A stretch of 64,000 nt of DNA, from the NCBI RefSeq assembly GCF_000218685.1, contig NW_006763291.1, forward strand, positions 248,001 through 312,000. Reading direction: 5' to 3'. The notes under the pieces were generated by a model, which searched no databases, was not told the DNA's origin, and saw only the letters and a list, made by a program, of their open reading frames with translations. Below, piece after piece: positions 51,986 through 63,811 of the stretch (within the stretch, counting starts at the first letter, position 1; every line of letters starts with the position of its first letter). Origin of the DNA: Serpula lacrymans var. lacrymans S7.9. Taxonomy: Eukaryota > Basidiomycota > Agaricomycetes > Boletales > Serpulaceae. Made by a program: the position numbers and the translations under genes.

Positions 51986-53307
51986 GCATCATCATTATGA
52001 GAATGGGTAGGACTTGATTTACAACAAAGCATTACTAGAGTTAAGGGAAATTTGAGAAGTAAGTCCCAACACTCCATGAACTTAACTCAATATACTCACA
52101 GCCAACACAGATAGTAGAAAGGAGAAAGATTGTCTGAGGGAGACAATACTTGAGCAGAGGGATGGTGATACACGTCAGTGAGTATTTCTCATAACCTTTA
52201 AGTAATTATTTGGTTGGTACACTGAAAAGGAATAGGCAACCCTGAATTTGTGGTGACTTGGCAGGGATTTGGCAGTAAGGCAGCTCTTCTCTTCTCACAC
52301 ATGACTCCTCGCATGACTGAGAATCAGATTATGGGCATCTTGAAATTGCGCTCATACTGCCATGTTACTAGTAGGGAGTGCAGTTGAGCAGACCTCCCCT
52401 AACCTTCCCTTTTGATGCCTGAGAATGCTTGAGGATTTAGAATCCACATGAATCCCGCATGTACCTTTGTTGTGATGACATACTTGCTAAAACCTCAAAA
52501 GTTATTCAGAATAACCATCAATACATAGCACTCAAATTGAACATGAAGATACTCACACCAAGGTCAGGTTCTCTTCTTTGCCATGTTTTATCAATATTGC
52601 TCTTGGAAGTGATTTGGTCACGCTAAGGTGCATTTCCACTCCTACTGAATGATCCTGTTTTCTTGCAGATGTCAAACTGATGGGCAATTGCATATCTGAA
52701 TGTTCCAGACCATGTCCCACACTCCTATTGTCTTGGACTCCTATATTTTGGTATGTATCTCTTGCTCACTGTCTCCTCAATCTATGCTCACTCATAGTAC
52801 ACACATTCACATTTTCCCCGTATATGCACAAGCATATCAGATTATCCACTCTGGTTTTCCTGGTGGCTTCTATCATCGAATCCTGTCCGCGATGTCTATT
52901 ATTGCAATAATTGTCCCAATCACTAGTGTGCAACATTGACAGTGAGTAAGTGTGGCATTACTTTGGCAATCCCCATGTTTGGATCAAAAACTCCCAGTGA
53001 CTGCAGTGGCCACGCAGAGAACGTCCAAATTTAGAGTTACATTACCCACGGGCCGGTCTTTCCTTCTGTCCTTTACTCACTCTTCGCTGTATCATCATTG
53101 CCCTCTTACACTAGTCAATACATGCTGTCATTCAATCGCGGGGTAAGTCTTTATCTCATCTCATTATCTTATTTTGACGCCTACCCACGTGCCTGCAAGT
53201 ATATCCGTGAGCCAAAGGTAAGCTTGCATTCCCACCTATGTACGCTATTTTCACTGCTATTTAGTAGTTTATCGTGTCCCACTACCCCCGAGTCCACCAA
53301 CGACATA
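51986..53307. other. region without a supported gene
   Basis: Several short plus-strand frames have protein-like pieces (for example HSGFPGGFYHRILSAMSIIA near 52840), but I could not join them into a gene or identify a family. Confidence 0.3.
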
Positions 53308-53720
53308 ATGCTCACCAAAGAGAGCCATTCAGTTGTTGTGCAGGCGGAAGAGAATTGGGAGACGGTCCTACAGGTGGAGGAGAGTCGCACATTGGTTGCG
53401 CAGGTGGGGGAGAGTCATTTGGTGGTTGCACAGACTATGAGTGAGTTTGCTCACAGTTGTTCATCCTTGCCAGCCCATCACCACCGGTGCATCAATTGTC
53501 GCCCATCACCCATCAAGAGAACGTGATTCCGAGGAAACTCAAGCCTTGAACAGGGTACATCTCACATTTTACTACATTTATTCATTATCATTTTCCCTTA
53601 TGGTCATGTAGGCGGACCAATTCTTGATGTTCTCGAACACTTCTTCGACTGTCGCACGGGGCAAATTTAGTATAGTCGGGGGTAATCAAGAGCACAATAT
53701 TCATTACCATTTTTACCTTT
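53308..53720 (+). pseudogene. hypothetical gene start with 10-residue repeats and a VGGNQ motif
   Basis: ATG 53308 (MLTKESHSVVV) leads into four 10-residue repeats. Further exons give ITTGASIVAHHPSRERDSEE and, from 53611, FSNTSSTVARGKFSIVGGNQ followed by EHNIHYHF. A short motif of the form G-x-F-x-x-V-G-G-N/D-Q is common near the N-terminus of large agaricomycete multi-domain proteins. Downstream parts of such a protein are not visible, so this is probably a truncated or decayed gene. The splice between the first two exons is not resolved. Confidence 0.35.
53320..53439 (+). repeat. four tandem 30-bp coding repeats
   Basis: Units at 53320, 53350, 53380 and 53410 encode ESHSVVVQAE, ENWETVLQVE, ESRTLVAQVG and ESHLVVAQTM. 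The reading frame is kept through all four although the DNA has diverged, which supports past coding use. Confidence 0.7.
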
Positions 53721-54286
53721 TCCCTCGCAAGGTTTGGTTCTTTGATTCTGAGTGGGTTCAGTTTGATTCTTTCTATGTTTCTTGGTTTACTTCTCTTAGC
53801 CATTCTGCTTTCTATTTTTTCCATTCTCAGATATCTTTTTTAGATTAGGTGCTTCATCCTTAACACAGTGATAGATAGGTCACGTTGGTACACTTGCTTG
53901 TAGAAGTTTCTCAAAGATTTGGAGGCAGCCTTACAGGGATTTGCTCATAGTAAGTGCCGATACACTAAACGTCCAAATCAAAATAATGTGATATAATGGA
54001 CAACAGCTACTGGTGGAGATTCCCCATTCCCTCTCAAAAACTCTATCATTTGGAGGTCATCCTCCATCATATTGGATGCTTCATACATATTCTTGTGAGG
54101 CTCTACAAAAGTTCGGTATAATCACGCTCAATTTCCTATTATTATGGACTAATTTTCCCTCCTCCCTCAGATATCTCGGTGCTTCTCAGCTGGACCACAG
54201 GTGGCCCATCTCAGTCCAGTAGTAAACTCATCCCAAAGTAAGCTATCTAGCCTACATAACCAACGCTAGAGAATGGAGAAGGAGGA
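53721..54286. other. region without a supported gene
   Basis: A plus-strand frame at 54013-54222 is open but has no recognisable content. The region separates two converging gene candidates. Confidence 0.3.
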
Positions 54287-54812
54287 CTATTCATTTATGA
54301 CTTCTGGGTCATATTTGGGCTCCAGGTCCCAGCCGTCTTTCTTTTGACCTTCATGTTTACCTGTGCAAAAGCTGTTGAGGACGTTGAATCAGTGTCTATC
54401 AAAGGGAATAAAAGAGGTAAACTTACTTTATCATCTCTCTACCTTCCCGAAGCAAAGTCTCATACTGATCAATTTCAGCCTGCTTTTGATGGTGAAATTC
54501 CAGCAAAACCCTCCGTGCCTCCAGGAAAAATTTCATGATGTTGCCCACAGGAATATCAGTCCAGTAATAGATCCAAGTAGGATCAACGAATATGATGTCT
54601 TTGACTGTGGTAATGCCGCCTTTTTGAAGATTCAGGAGAAGAATATGTTTTTGCAGGCGGGTCTTAGCAAGATCAAGCAACAATATTATCTCCTCAACAT
54701 AAGGATAATCCAAGTGCGGATATGTATCAATATCGCATTTCCAGGAGAGCATCAATGGAATATAACACTTTCCATGTTCATCTGGCCATCTTAGACTGTG
54801 ATGTTTCCTTAG
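54287..54812 (-). CDS. hypothetical protein, last two exons
   Basis: A minus-strand exon of about 130 codons reads as a continuous globular and helical sequence (RWPDEHGKCYIPLMLSWKCD, YPYVEEIILLLDLAKTRLQK, NLQKGGITTVKDIIFVDPTW, MKFFLEARRVLLEFHHQKQA). It ends at a GTAAGT donor near 54420 and joins a short last exon (FCTGKHEGQKKDGWDLEPKY) that stops at 54287-54289. The first exon was not found. No known domain recognised. It has no internal stop. Confidence 0.45.
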
Positions 54813-55516
54813 TGGATTATGGTTGTGCAAGACTCCCTTTCGATGGCTCAGACCTATACTGCTATGTGATCTCGTTGTTCCTGCTGGTCTTGCTATTAGA
54901 AATGTGTAAGCATTCCACTTACAAGGAAAGATCTTTACACCTGCTTACTTTGAATTTTGATACTCATGTTGACCATATTCATGCTTGTAATGTAGATGGC
55001 AGATGGTAAACATCAATATGTTTCTGGTAACAATTCAAATCTGATTGCCCTTTATAATCTATTATTTGTTGGCCAATAACATTTGAGGTAAAGAGTTCCC
55101 TAAATTCGGTTCCATGGATCAGTTACTTACATAATATATGAAAGCAAAGGTTGAGCACCAACCTATCCATCAGCAGGAAGTATCTGCTGACCCAGCAGAT
55201 GTCAATAAATATATTACAATCAATGGGTTGGATCTCAACCTGCAACGGGTCTAACGCTGTGCGGTGGGTGGCCCCCCAACCCTGCCTAATGGTTGGGCTC
55301 AATAATTGATTATAAACAAAAATTTTGCTAGTTGACCATCAACCTTCTAATTTCAGCCTGGAAAACTGGTGCAGAGACTAGGTATCTGATGTTGAAGTTA
55401 GATTTGGTGTTGTATGATTGTCACAACGACATGCTTAAGGGCAATCTTTTTTTTTCTCCCTAAAAACTCGAAAGTCCATCCCAGGTCGGGAATATCTTGT
55501 TTCATCTGCAGTACCT
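54813..55516. other. intergenic, possibly upstream exon of the minus-strand gene
   Basis: No exon could be assigned with confidence. The segment 55130-55330 contains a GC-rich patch around GGTGGCCCCCCAACCC. Confidence 0.3.
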
Positions 55517-56627
55517 ATGGATGCATCTTCCCCTCCTCAAAACATGGATTCTGCTACTGTGCATGCAGGGACAAAATGCAGGTTAGAGGTCCTTGAACAG
55601 CAGCGTGAAGGATTCAGACACGGGCATCAAAAACCTTTGTCTATATATAAGCAGGTATGTTATTTGCTTTCCAGCTTACATCCCTTCTGACGCTCAACTT
55701 TGTCATCAAGCTCACGAAAGGGGCAGATGGTGCTTGCAGGGATGATGCAGGGAAAATGAAACCAGCTGTTGTTTTGTGGTTATCAGAATTTTTTCCAACA
55801 ATGTGTTCATGTTCTCCTCTCAACACAGTTGACAAAAATGGGCAAGGTTTTGCTCACAGCCTTACGGGATACCCCCCCGTCCTTGCAAATATGACTGGAA
55901 TGACGGTAAGTATGTCCCAACCGCCGATTGCTACAATGCTGACTCCTTGTTTAACAGTGTCAAAGATCAGATCCGGGACCGACACCCAAAGTTTCTCGCC
56001 ACGGCTATGAGCTGGCCTAGATTCCTTTACTCAAAATACACGGATGACTCCAAGAACCTAGAGAAAGGATTTCTGCAAGGTACTCTACTTCTCAAGGTCA
56101 GTATTTTCTCCCACCATTTCTGTCTCTAACATTTTATCTTAGGCATACAAATTCATATTCACATCACCAACATCTGCCCGAGATGTCAAGGACAACAAAT
56201 GTGGACCCCCCTCTTCCCCTTCACAAACAAGTCAAACATTTACATCACAATTGCACAAGGGGACATGTAGCTTCACTACTTGAAATGTCTGTTGTGACGC
56301 CTCGCTCCATTGCATATATAGCAGTACAAGTAAGTTGCCAAGTTTTTCTCCTGCAGATAGCTTCCCAAACTCAGCATGAAGTTACAGTTTGCTCTTTCAA
56401 ATGTCGGATCGCCAAGATCCAACGATGGCAACTTTGACTATATCTTATTCCATAACAACATAGTGGATTTCTTTGAAAGTCCACCTGGTCCTGCGGCTAT
56501 TGCAGACATTGAGGAACTTCTGCTATGGTGGTTTTGGCCGCTTTTTCAGTATTTGATAACTCAAAGCATGTTGCAGAAAAGCATTCAGTCCCTCGCAGGC
56601 AGCAGTGTACAGTCCACAGGTTGTTGA
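55517..56627 (+). pseudogene. DUF6698-like agaricomycete protein gene, frameshifted
   Basis: Exons read MDASSPPQNMDSATVHAGTK, LTKGADGACRDDAGKMK, then NSVKDQIRDRHPKFLATAMS with SWPRFLYSKYTDDSKNLEKG and LQGTLLLKAYKFIFTSPTSA. After a C-tract at 56204-56212 the frame shifts, and TRGHVASLLEMSVVTPRSIA (then YIAVQ) continues in another phase. The next exon gives LQFALSNVGSPRSNDGNFDY and NNIVDFFESPPGPAAIADIE. The order (KAYKFIFTSP, VTPRSIAYIAVQ, NNIVDFFE) matches the DUF6698 type of protein, of unknown function and often high in copy number. The frameshift at the homopolymer is either a mutation or a sequence error. Confidence 0.55.
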
Positions 56628-56698
56628 GGGTATGTTGGTTGCTCGACTAGCTGCTCAATGTGCCAGGAATCAAGGAGCACCTGTGACAACACCAACAA

Positions 56699-56999
56699 GA
56701 CACAACAGGAGGACTTGCTGAGTCCCTCCCCATATATTGCTCCAGTATATATACTAAAATATTTGAGGTACTGTACAGTTGTAAATAATGTTCAAAGTCC
56801 GATGTTTAGCATGTGACCAGTCACATGATGAGCCTAGACACTGGTCAGGTGATGTGTCACATGACTGGTCATGTGACTATGAAAAGTCTGAAATATAAAG
56901 TAAAGTCAATGGTCACATGATCAGTCAGGTGACTTGGAAAATAAAAAGTAAAAGTACAAAAGTGAAGTGTAAGTAGGTGCTGGTATGTCAATTGTAACA
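56699..56999 (-). repeat. truncated LTR-C copy
   Basis: From CACAACAGGAGGAC to GTCAATTGTAACA, about 300 bp. Similar to 43690-43983 but lacking the TGTAACAACC end, so the R/U5 side is deleted. Confidence 0.8.
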
Positions 57000-59803
57000 G
57001 CACCTCAGTTATTACAATAGTTCGAGTAATAGCTAATTATGATACCAAATGGCAATTCAATTTTTTATATGATCTTTTGCATATTTGTGCTCGCAAGATC
57101 TGTAAGATGTGTGATCTAGTTGAAAACTAAGAAGTTTGTTGTGCGTTGACATAGTCTTTGATATCCATAACAACATGAGTGTTCATGGTCAGAGCATATA
57201 GATATGTTGTTCCTTGATCAGTTATGTACGGCCGTTTAGTATTTTTGTAAGTTGTTATGACTTTCTTCAGCATAGCTTGCCTCATATAATATGTGTGAAA
57301 CAATCCATTGTCTGCAAAAACATTACCCTTTGCATATTACATGCTTCTCATGTCCCTATTGATATATTTTGTTTCTGCTTTTGCAAGAGTATGTGATATA
57401 TGATCATGTGCTTTTGCTATTCTTACGCAGGTTATAATTTCACAAGGATATGAGAGAGACTGACCACCTCGAGACATCTTAGGTCAACTTTAGCAGTCTT
57501 CCAAATAAATATAAAAAATGGTAAGATATTGATGAAGGCATGCAAGTATCTTACTATCCCCAATAGTTTCCTGAATGCCATAAATTGACAAAGCAACGCA
57601 AAACCAAAGTACTGTTACTTCTGAGTACCAATTTTGTCCATGATTTTAGCTCATGTAGCCACCCTTACCTCTTTGTAGTTTCTCATACACACATCGCAAG
57701 TTATTGGCATATATTGCATTAATACCACCCTTTGTTCTGGACATGTCATTGTAAAACTGTATATTTTGGTTATAAGTTGATCAGCCCTGTGATCAGTCTC
57801 CAGTTTTTGGCAATCCTTTCAAAATATCGGCAACCCTCCCCTCTCAGACATGTCATTGTAAAATCGTACATTTTTCCCAGAAATTTATCAACTTGCGTAA
57901 TTTTCAATTGCATTTATAATAGCCAACATCATTTTTATGAATTGGTCGCGCAATAATTTATTGGAGAAAAATTATACCACTTTACAAAGGCACAAAAATG
58001 TTCACTCGGTATTCAAGTATTCAATCTAGTGTACATATCAATGTCAGATATTTCACCTATACCATATCTCCTGTTCCAGATATACCGCTGGCAATCTGCA
58101 TACTTTAGCTAGAACTTTGTCAACCCCCATGCATTATCTCCGATTTTCAGCAGCTATTCTAAGACTTCAAAAACCTTTTTGCATTTGTAAAATGCAAAAA
58201 GCAGGTGAGAGGAATTTACTACTTTGCAAAAAAATTTACTATTTTTACTTTATTGAAATCAAGACAAAATTTGAGGTATCATGATATTTATTTACCATCG
58301 TGCACCAACATTTGTTTGTCCTAGATTATTGCAAGAAAATCTCAACACCCCTGCATGTCCATGTACCTTTCATTGTTATATTACAGATACACATCATTAT
58401 TGACCCTATTGCCAATGATGAAGTTCGTTATAATGCCTTGGTTGCAAGTATAAACTTAGTCATAATAGTTACAGATATTTGTGTAATTCTAGCCTTTATA
58501 AGGTCATTGCAATCTCGTACAATAAAATTCATAACCCGTTGATGCTTTCAACTGCTGATAAATTCCAGTTTCCTGATATGCAAGGCATATGATAACGCCC
58601 TATCCCAATCTGCGGAAATGGGAGTTTTTCTCAATTGCTAAGTATGATAGTGATGATAGTGTAGTGCACTGTGTAGTACTGTGACTGTAATATAGTGGTC
58701 AAAATCACTGTATTTTAGTAGGCAGATGCACTGTAAATGAGCAAATTGCCAATGAAAATCTCAGTGATATAAATCAATGAAACCAACTATTCCCTGTCTG
58801 AGCATTAGTGCATTATATTTTGACTTTCAGTGCACTATCCACTGACTACTATTGAAGAATCTCACTGATCAGTAGCGTCACAATCACGTGCCAAATACAC
58901 TGTTTTATTAGCAACTAGTATCAAAATAAGCAGTATGGTACATAATGTAGTCACAAGTGAGCACAATATGAATATAGAAATACAAACTTGATGAGCAAAA
59001 ATGAGACCTGGGACCAGATTGACAGACAAAGAGCAAAGAGTAGGAATTTGGAATATTAACAGGCTAGTTGAGAAGAATGTGACAACAAAAAAATAAAGGC
59101 AAGTCCAAGTGAGAGGGTCTTTCAAACTTTCTTGTGTAGTTGCAATTTGGGTGGAATTATGTCATCAGCCAATTCAAGCTGAGTGTTGTGAGGTGTTCTT
59201 GCATAAGATAGCACACATATGTGTGGGACTCACCGCTAATGTACCAGAGAAATTTGAGGGACCAGCGATAGGAGGGCTTGGGATATTGCTTTTCTTTTTT
59301 GTGGTTTTGGCTTTTGATGCAATCTTGCAATTTTGTGTGTTGTGTCATGGATTCGGAGATGAACTCAGACTTACTTTTGGTTTCTTTGTGAGTGGCTCTG
59401 CTTTCTAGTTGTGCGTAACACATGTTTGGGTTTGGGTTAGTATATAAATTATATATTTAGACAATAACAACGGGGGCACAAACCATTTTTGCTGTTGAAC
59501 TTTTGTGGGGCCTAGTACTTGTTGTAACCTTGACTTCAGGCTCCTTTGTATGAGATATAAAGCCAGACGACAATCTGTACAATATGTGATGCACTAGAGT
59601 AACCTCTGCTTTTTTAACCATCCAAGCCTCAAGAAGCATAAGTAAATAGTATACAGGGCACATATTGATAACCTATATTCACCTTGGGTTTGACCTTTGA
59701 CAGCTTTGCTGTGTCTGAGCCTTGTGGTGTGGTCTGAGTCTCCATGGTATGACCCAGTGCATCAGTCTTTCATTTTAAGACATAATGCAATTTTACCCAC
59801 CTT
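57000..59803. other. AT-rich region without supported genes
   Basis: About 2.8 kb with only short frames. The phrase GACATGTCATTGTAAAA is present twice (about 57739 and 57847). Minus-strand frames at 59457-59750 (for example EVTLVHHILYRLSSGFISH, TQTTPQGSDTAKLSKVKP) could be the 3' tail of the Rtc4-like gene, but the joint is unclear. Confidence 0.35.
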
Positions 59804-62800
59804 TTACTTTGTGGCCTCTTCCAAAAAACACTCCTTAGCAATGTCCTTGAGCTCCTTCCGGCGCATACTAATAATCTCAGTATGTTCTTTCATCTTTGTG
59901 CCAAACTCGGCCCTGGAGATTTTGTCTAGTTGCTTATCATTCTCTTCATACAGATGAATGTTTTGGCCTGCATTTCCACTAGCTATTATCTCTTCGTAGG
60001 CCTCCTCAAGACTGCATTTCAAGTCTTCAGATATTAGTGTACAAGCAACAAATGGAACAAGAAAGTAGCGGGTAAACCGTGAGAGACTGAGTGGCCAAAA
60101 GCTGTGAATTGGAGTAGTTTTGAGGTCTATAATCTGCACTAGAACTGATTCAATTATTGAGCTTCCTTTGGCACCATAACTGTGTTAGAAATAGTTGTCA
60201 ATACACTGGCAGGACATCAGTGTGTAAATGTATATTTATATTACTTACTAGCCAGGCCTTGAATTTATATACACCTGAAGTGGAGCACTAGGCACAGATT
60301 CAAGCTTCTTAAAATTACGTCCAAGGCCTGCAGCCTCAAGGTCATCCAAGAGGTACTTGTAAACAACATTCCCTACCCGTTTCCTTTGGCTAAGAGTGAC
60401 CTGTTCAAGTTCATCCCTCATAGCAATAATCCAACGACAAAAAGCATGCCAGTCAACTACCAGCGGCCAGTTTTGATGTGCACAGATGAATGTGATATTG
60501 CTGGTCTTGTGCCCACTTGATATCCCCACAAAGCTCCAGTTTGAGTCGTAGAAACCCAGTAGTATTAGACTTTCCAGCACATTTCAGCTCTCTGTACTTG
60601 CTAAATTTGTTGACCAGTTCCTGAGGTGGGTTAGCGGGTACAATATGCTTGCATCCATCTAGTGGACAGACTATGGGTATTTCAGATATGTCTGAAACAC
60701 CATTACTGACTCAAACAGCATCATCCAAGTCCCCAACTTTTTTTTCAACGCTGTAGTGGCTGTTAAGTCATCAGAAACTCTGACCGATGTCATGCACCAA
60801 AGTTGATTGGTAGCATGGACAGGTGTCAATAACGAAGCAAATATTCAAAAAGACTTGCCTTTGCGCCACACAGGCACAGTGCCACGTGGAATAGTAATTA
60901 ATATTGCCCTTTTTGAACTTGTGGCTGATCAGCACCACCTCTATTAGGCAATCCAGTCACGCTCACCTTTGCTTTTCCATCCGGTACTTTCCGCGTTTCG
61001 GCATTTCGGCAAATTTTTGCGTCGCCACTGGCTACACATTGCATTGCGCCCTCGCTTTTGTCGTTTCCCTTACTCCCCTTCCTTTGCCTAGCCCCACCAT
61101 GGGCCCCTTCCTCTCCTTTTTATTCTCACCCAACGGTCGTTTCTGGGTCCCCATTTTAGTTCACCTCCTCGTCACCTCCACCCTCCTCCTCCTCATCTTA
61201 TTTGCACCCCCACCATTTCTGATGTCACGGGGGTCCTATCCGCTTCCATCGCCGATCCGTTGACCACCACGTGCCACTGCTGATATCAGCAAAGCCCCGG
61301 CGGCCGGTCCAAATAGGGCAACAGGTCCATCTTCATGACGTCGATCTGCCATCATATACTATCAAAACATCGGTCGCTCGTCTTGCCTGGTTGGAGCGTG
61401 GGTGGGTAATTTTTGAGCTGGAGAAGGTTCATCCCCTTGCGTTGCCCATGTTCATCGCTGTCCCATTCACTTGGGTACACTTATCTTTTGTCCATCGTCT
61501 TCGCTACAGCTACACCTACCACACGCTGCCTGGGACTCACTTGTTCCAAATTGGAACTACTCCTCTCCCTCCCTCGTTTGATCAGGTGGTCCAACACAAC
61601 CAGTCCATTGGTAAGGCCATGGAACCGTCAGATTTGGACTAGGTGGTGGACCGGTGGCTCCAGTTTCTTTTTTTTTAGCAGAACATTCATTTACAGTGCA
61701 ATTATTTTTGATTTTTGAATCATTTTTATGGACACATATTTTTTAGAATGCCTGACTGACAATAAAGGAACTGTGTTGATACTGATAGTGTTTTGCCTTG
61801 CCCTTTTTTTTTTACTGCATCTTCCCATGACATCATGATTTTCCTGCTCTCCTTTTGCTATTGGACTTTACTTTATAGCTGTACAAACCTGTGATATTAC
61901 TCACAGCATTTATTGTTCTATCCCTTTCTTTTCTTTTTTTGACAATCTTATCCTGTACTACCTACGCAGGATTCGTCAGCGTACATTCCTTCCTTCATAT
62001 TCTTTCTCATTCTTTTTGCACAGCTATACTGTGCATAGCCTACTTCTCTTTTACTATATAAACCCCTGTATTCTACCTTGTAAAAAAAAAACAAGAACTC
62101 CAATCCAGACTTCTTCTCTAATCTCAAGTTCACTACTCTGCTACTTGTGATCCAGTGTGGTCACAACACTTCCCACTTCTACCACTGTCAACTGCTGTCA
62201 TCGTCACTTCCCACTTTTGAAGTCATTGTCATCCCTTTCGATTAGAGTCCTTCTGAGCACTACAGTTTGTGCGTCAGGAGCCTGCTATCACTGGGAACCT
62301 CGTCATATTGTCGTTCTCAAACCTACCTTGTGCTACGATTAGCAAGGTAGTGCTCGTCTATACTCGTCACAAAGCCCCTATCCTTCTATAAATTCAACTA
62401 TCCCTCCTCCTCAAAACCCACACTCATACACCTCTGGGTTTTACTTTGAAGGATTTTTATACGTACCACCCCACGAACAACCAGAGACTCCACTGTTCTA
62501 GGAGGCAAAGCCCATAAACAAGTTCCGTGGAATCTGGGAGGATTGTGTGTTAGTTTGTTTTGTGTGTGGTTTTCTAACAACAGTTCTCATCATCGACACC
62601 GAGGACTGAAAGGTAAGATTGTTGATGCCCAAGTCTTCATTCTCATTATCTGATTCCTAGTTATAGATAGATAGTGGTAGTCAGTTCTGTCATGAAATAC
62701 AGGCCTAGAAATGAACTTACTACCACATGGCGACACTTCCATCTGCAAATAACAGGACTCAGAGGTTCAATATCTATTCCCTCAGCCTTACGCTTCTCAC

Positions 62801-63811
62801 CAATAGTATGAGTTTTCTGTTTGTATTTCTGGACTATTGTGGCTGGTTCCTGTGGGACGGCTGCTGAATCAGGTGTTAGGCTAAAACATCAGACAGCTTT
62901 ACCTTATCTTTCATAGGTTTTTGGCTGCCTGCAGGAACCTGCAGACAGGCATCAGCTGATCTGCCACTGTTGTATGCTAGCGCACTACTTACCAGAGATC
63001 TTTCCTTTCTAGTAATCTCTTCATCCTGGGGCTTATCTTCATCCATACAGTTTTTGTCCTCATGTCTATTAAGGACTTTGGCCAGTCCATCAAGATCATA
63101 GCCATTAAACTATAAGGATACCACAAGTAATTGAGTATTCTATTAAAATAATTGATAAAAGCAAAATTTTACCTTATCACCATCGTCACTAGTGGTGGTC
63201 TCAATCTCTTGTTTTTTCAAATATTGGATACAGTGGCGTAAAAATCTCCCAATCAGGTCATACATAGGCCAGTGACTGGGAAACCTCTGTAGATATTTGT
63301 ATTTTTCTTGAGCCTAATATGGCTTAGTTAGCCAATATCTGAATGCATTTGCAGCACATACCAGTGAAAAACCATGTTGAGGACAAATTGATCTTGATTC
63401 CGCAAGGTTGCTGTAACATCAAGGTACTTCCATGACAGCTGATGTGCAACAGCCTAGAAAATGTCTAGATGTATGCATATATGCTGAGACAACCTACTGA
63501 AAATGTGTTATACTGCCTTTTTTTCTTGCCTAGTTCCATAGCTTCTTGAATATTGTATCCTTTTGGAAATGATTTTCCTGGTGAACCTTTTGGTTTGCGA
63601 ATATACTTGCCTTGTTGATGATTGCTGTGGCTCCCTCGCTTTCCATGATTTTCTTTACCTATGCCACTTGATTTTGATATCAGCAATCAAAACAGAGGAA
63701 ATTGTACTTACGCTGGAGCTGGTGGATTTCATATTTGAGCTCACTGATGTGGGATGCCACAGTGTTGATTTTGCTAGTCTTGTTGGTGATTTTCTTGCTC
63801 TTTGGCGCCAT
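59804..63811 (-). pseudogene. Rtc4-like domain protein gene, split by solo LTR-B
   Basis: Start ATG 63811 (MAPKSKKITNKTSKINTVAS, helical). Exons on the right side encode RKPKGSPGKSFPKGYNIQEA, YLDVTATLRNQDQFVLNMVF, YKYLQRFPSHWPMYDLIGRF and EEITRKERS, then RKAEGIDIEPLSPVICRWKC. LTR-B sits at 60788-62598. Left of it the gene resumes with CPLDGCKHIVPANPPQELVN, LKLELCGDIKWAQDQQYHIH, FCRWIIAMRDELEQVTLSQR and, across an intron, RPGYYGAKGSSIIESVLVQI, RYFLVPFVACTLISEDLKCS and EEAYEEIIASGNAGQNIHLY. The last block matches the C-terminal domain of yeast Rtc4 (restriction of telomere capping 4), also found in many agaricomycete proteins. An in-frame TGA lies shortly after the LTR and another stop follows KLAAGS. 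The real 3' end may be further left. Confidence 0.55.
60788..62598 (+). repeat. solo LTR-B (1811 bp) with perfect 4-bp target duplication
   Basis: TGTCATGCACC ... CATCATCGACA flanked by CCGA (60784-60787, 62599-62602). Its closest relative in the window is the copy at 40640-42448. A small sequence change near 61228 breaks the ORF. Confidence 0.92.

Noticed and set aside
58862..59125. Hydrophobic 87-codon minus-strand ORF as a membrane protein
   Set aside because: It lies in AT-rich DNA where T-rich codons give hydrophobic residues by default. No start context, splice partner or repeat conservation.
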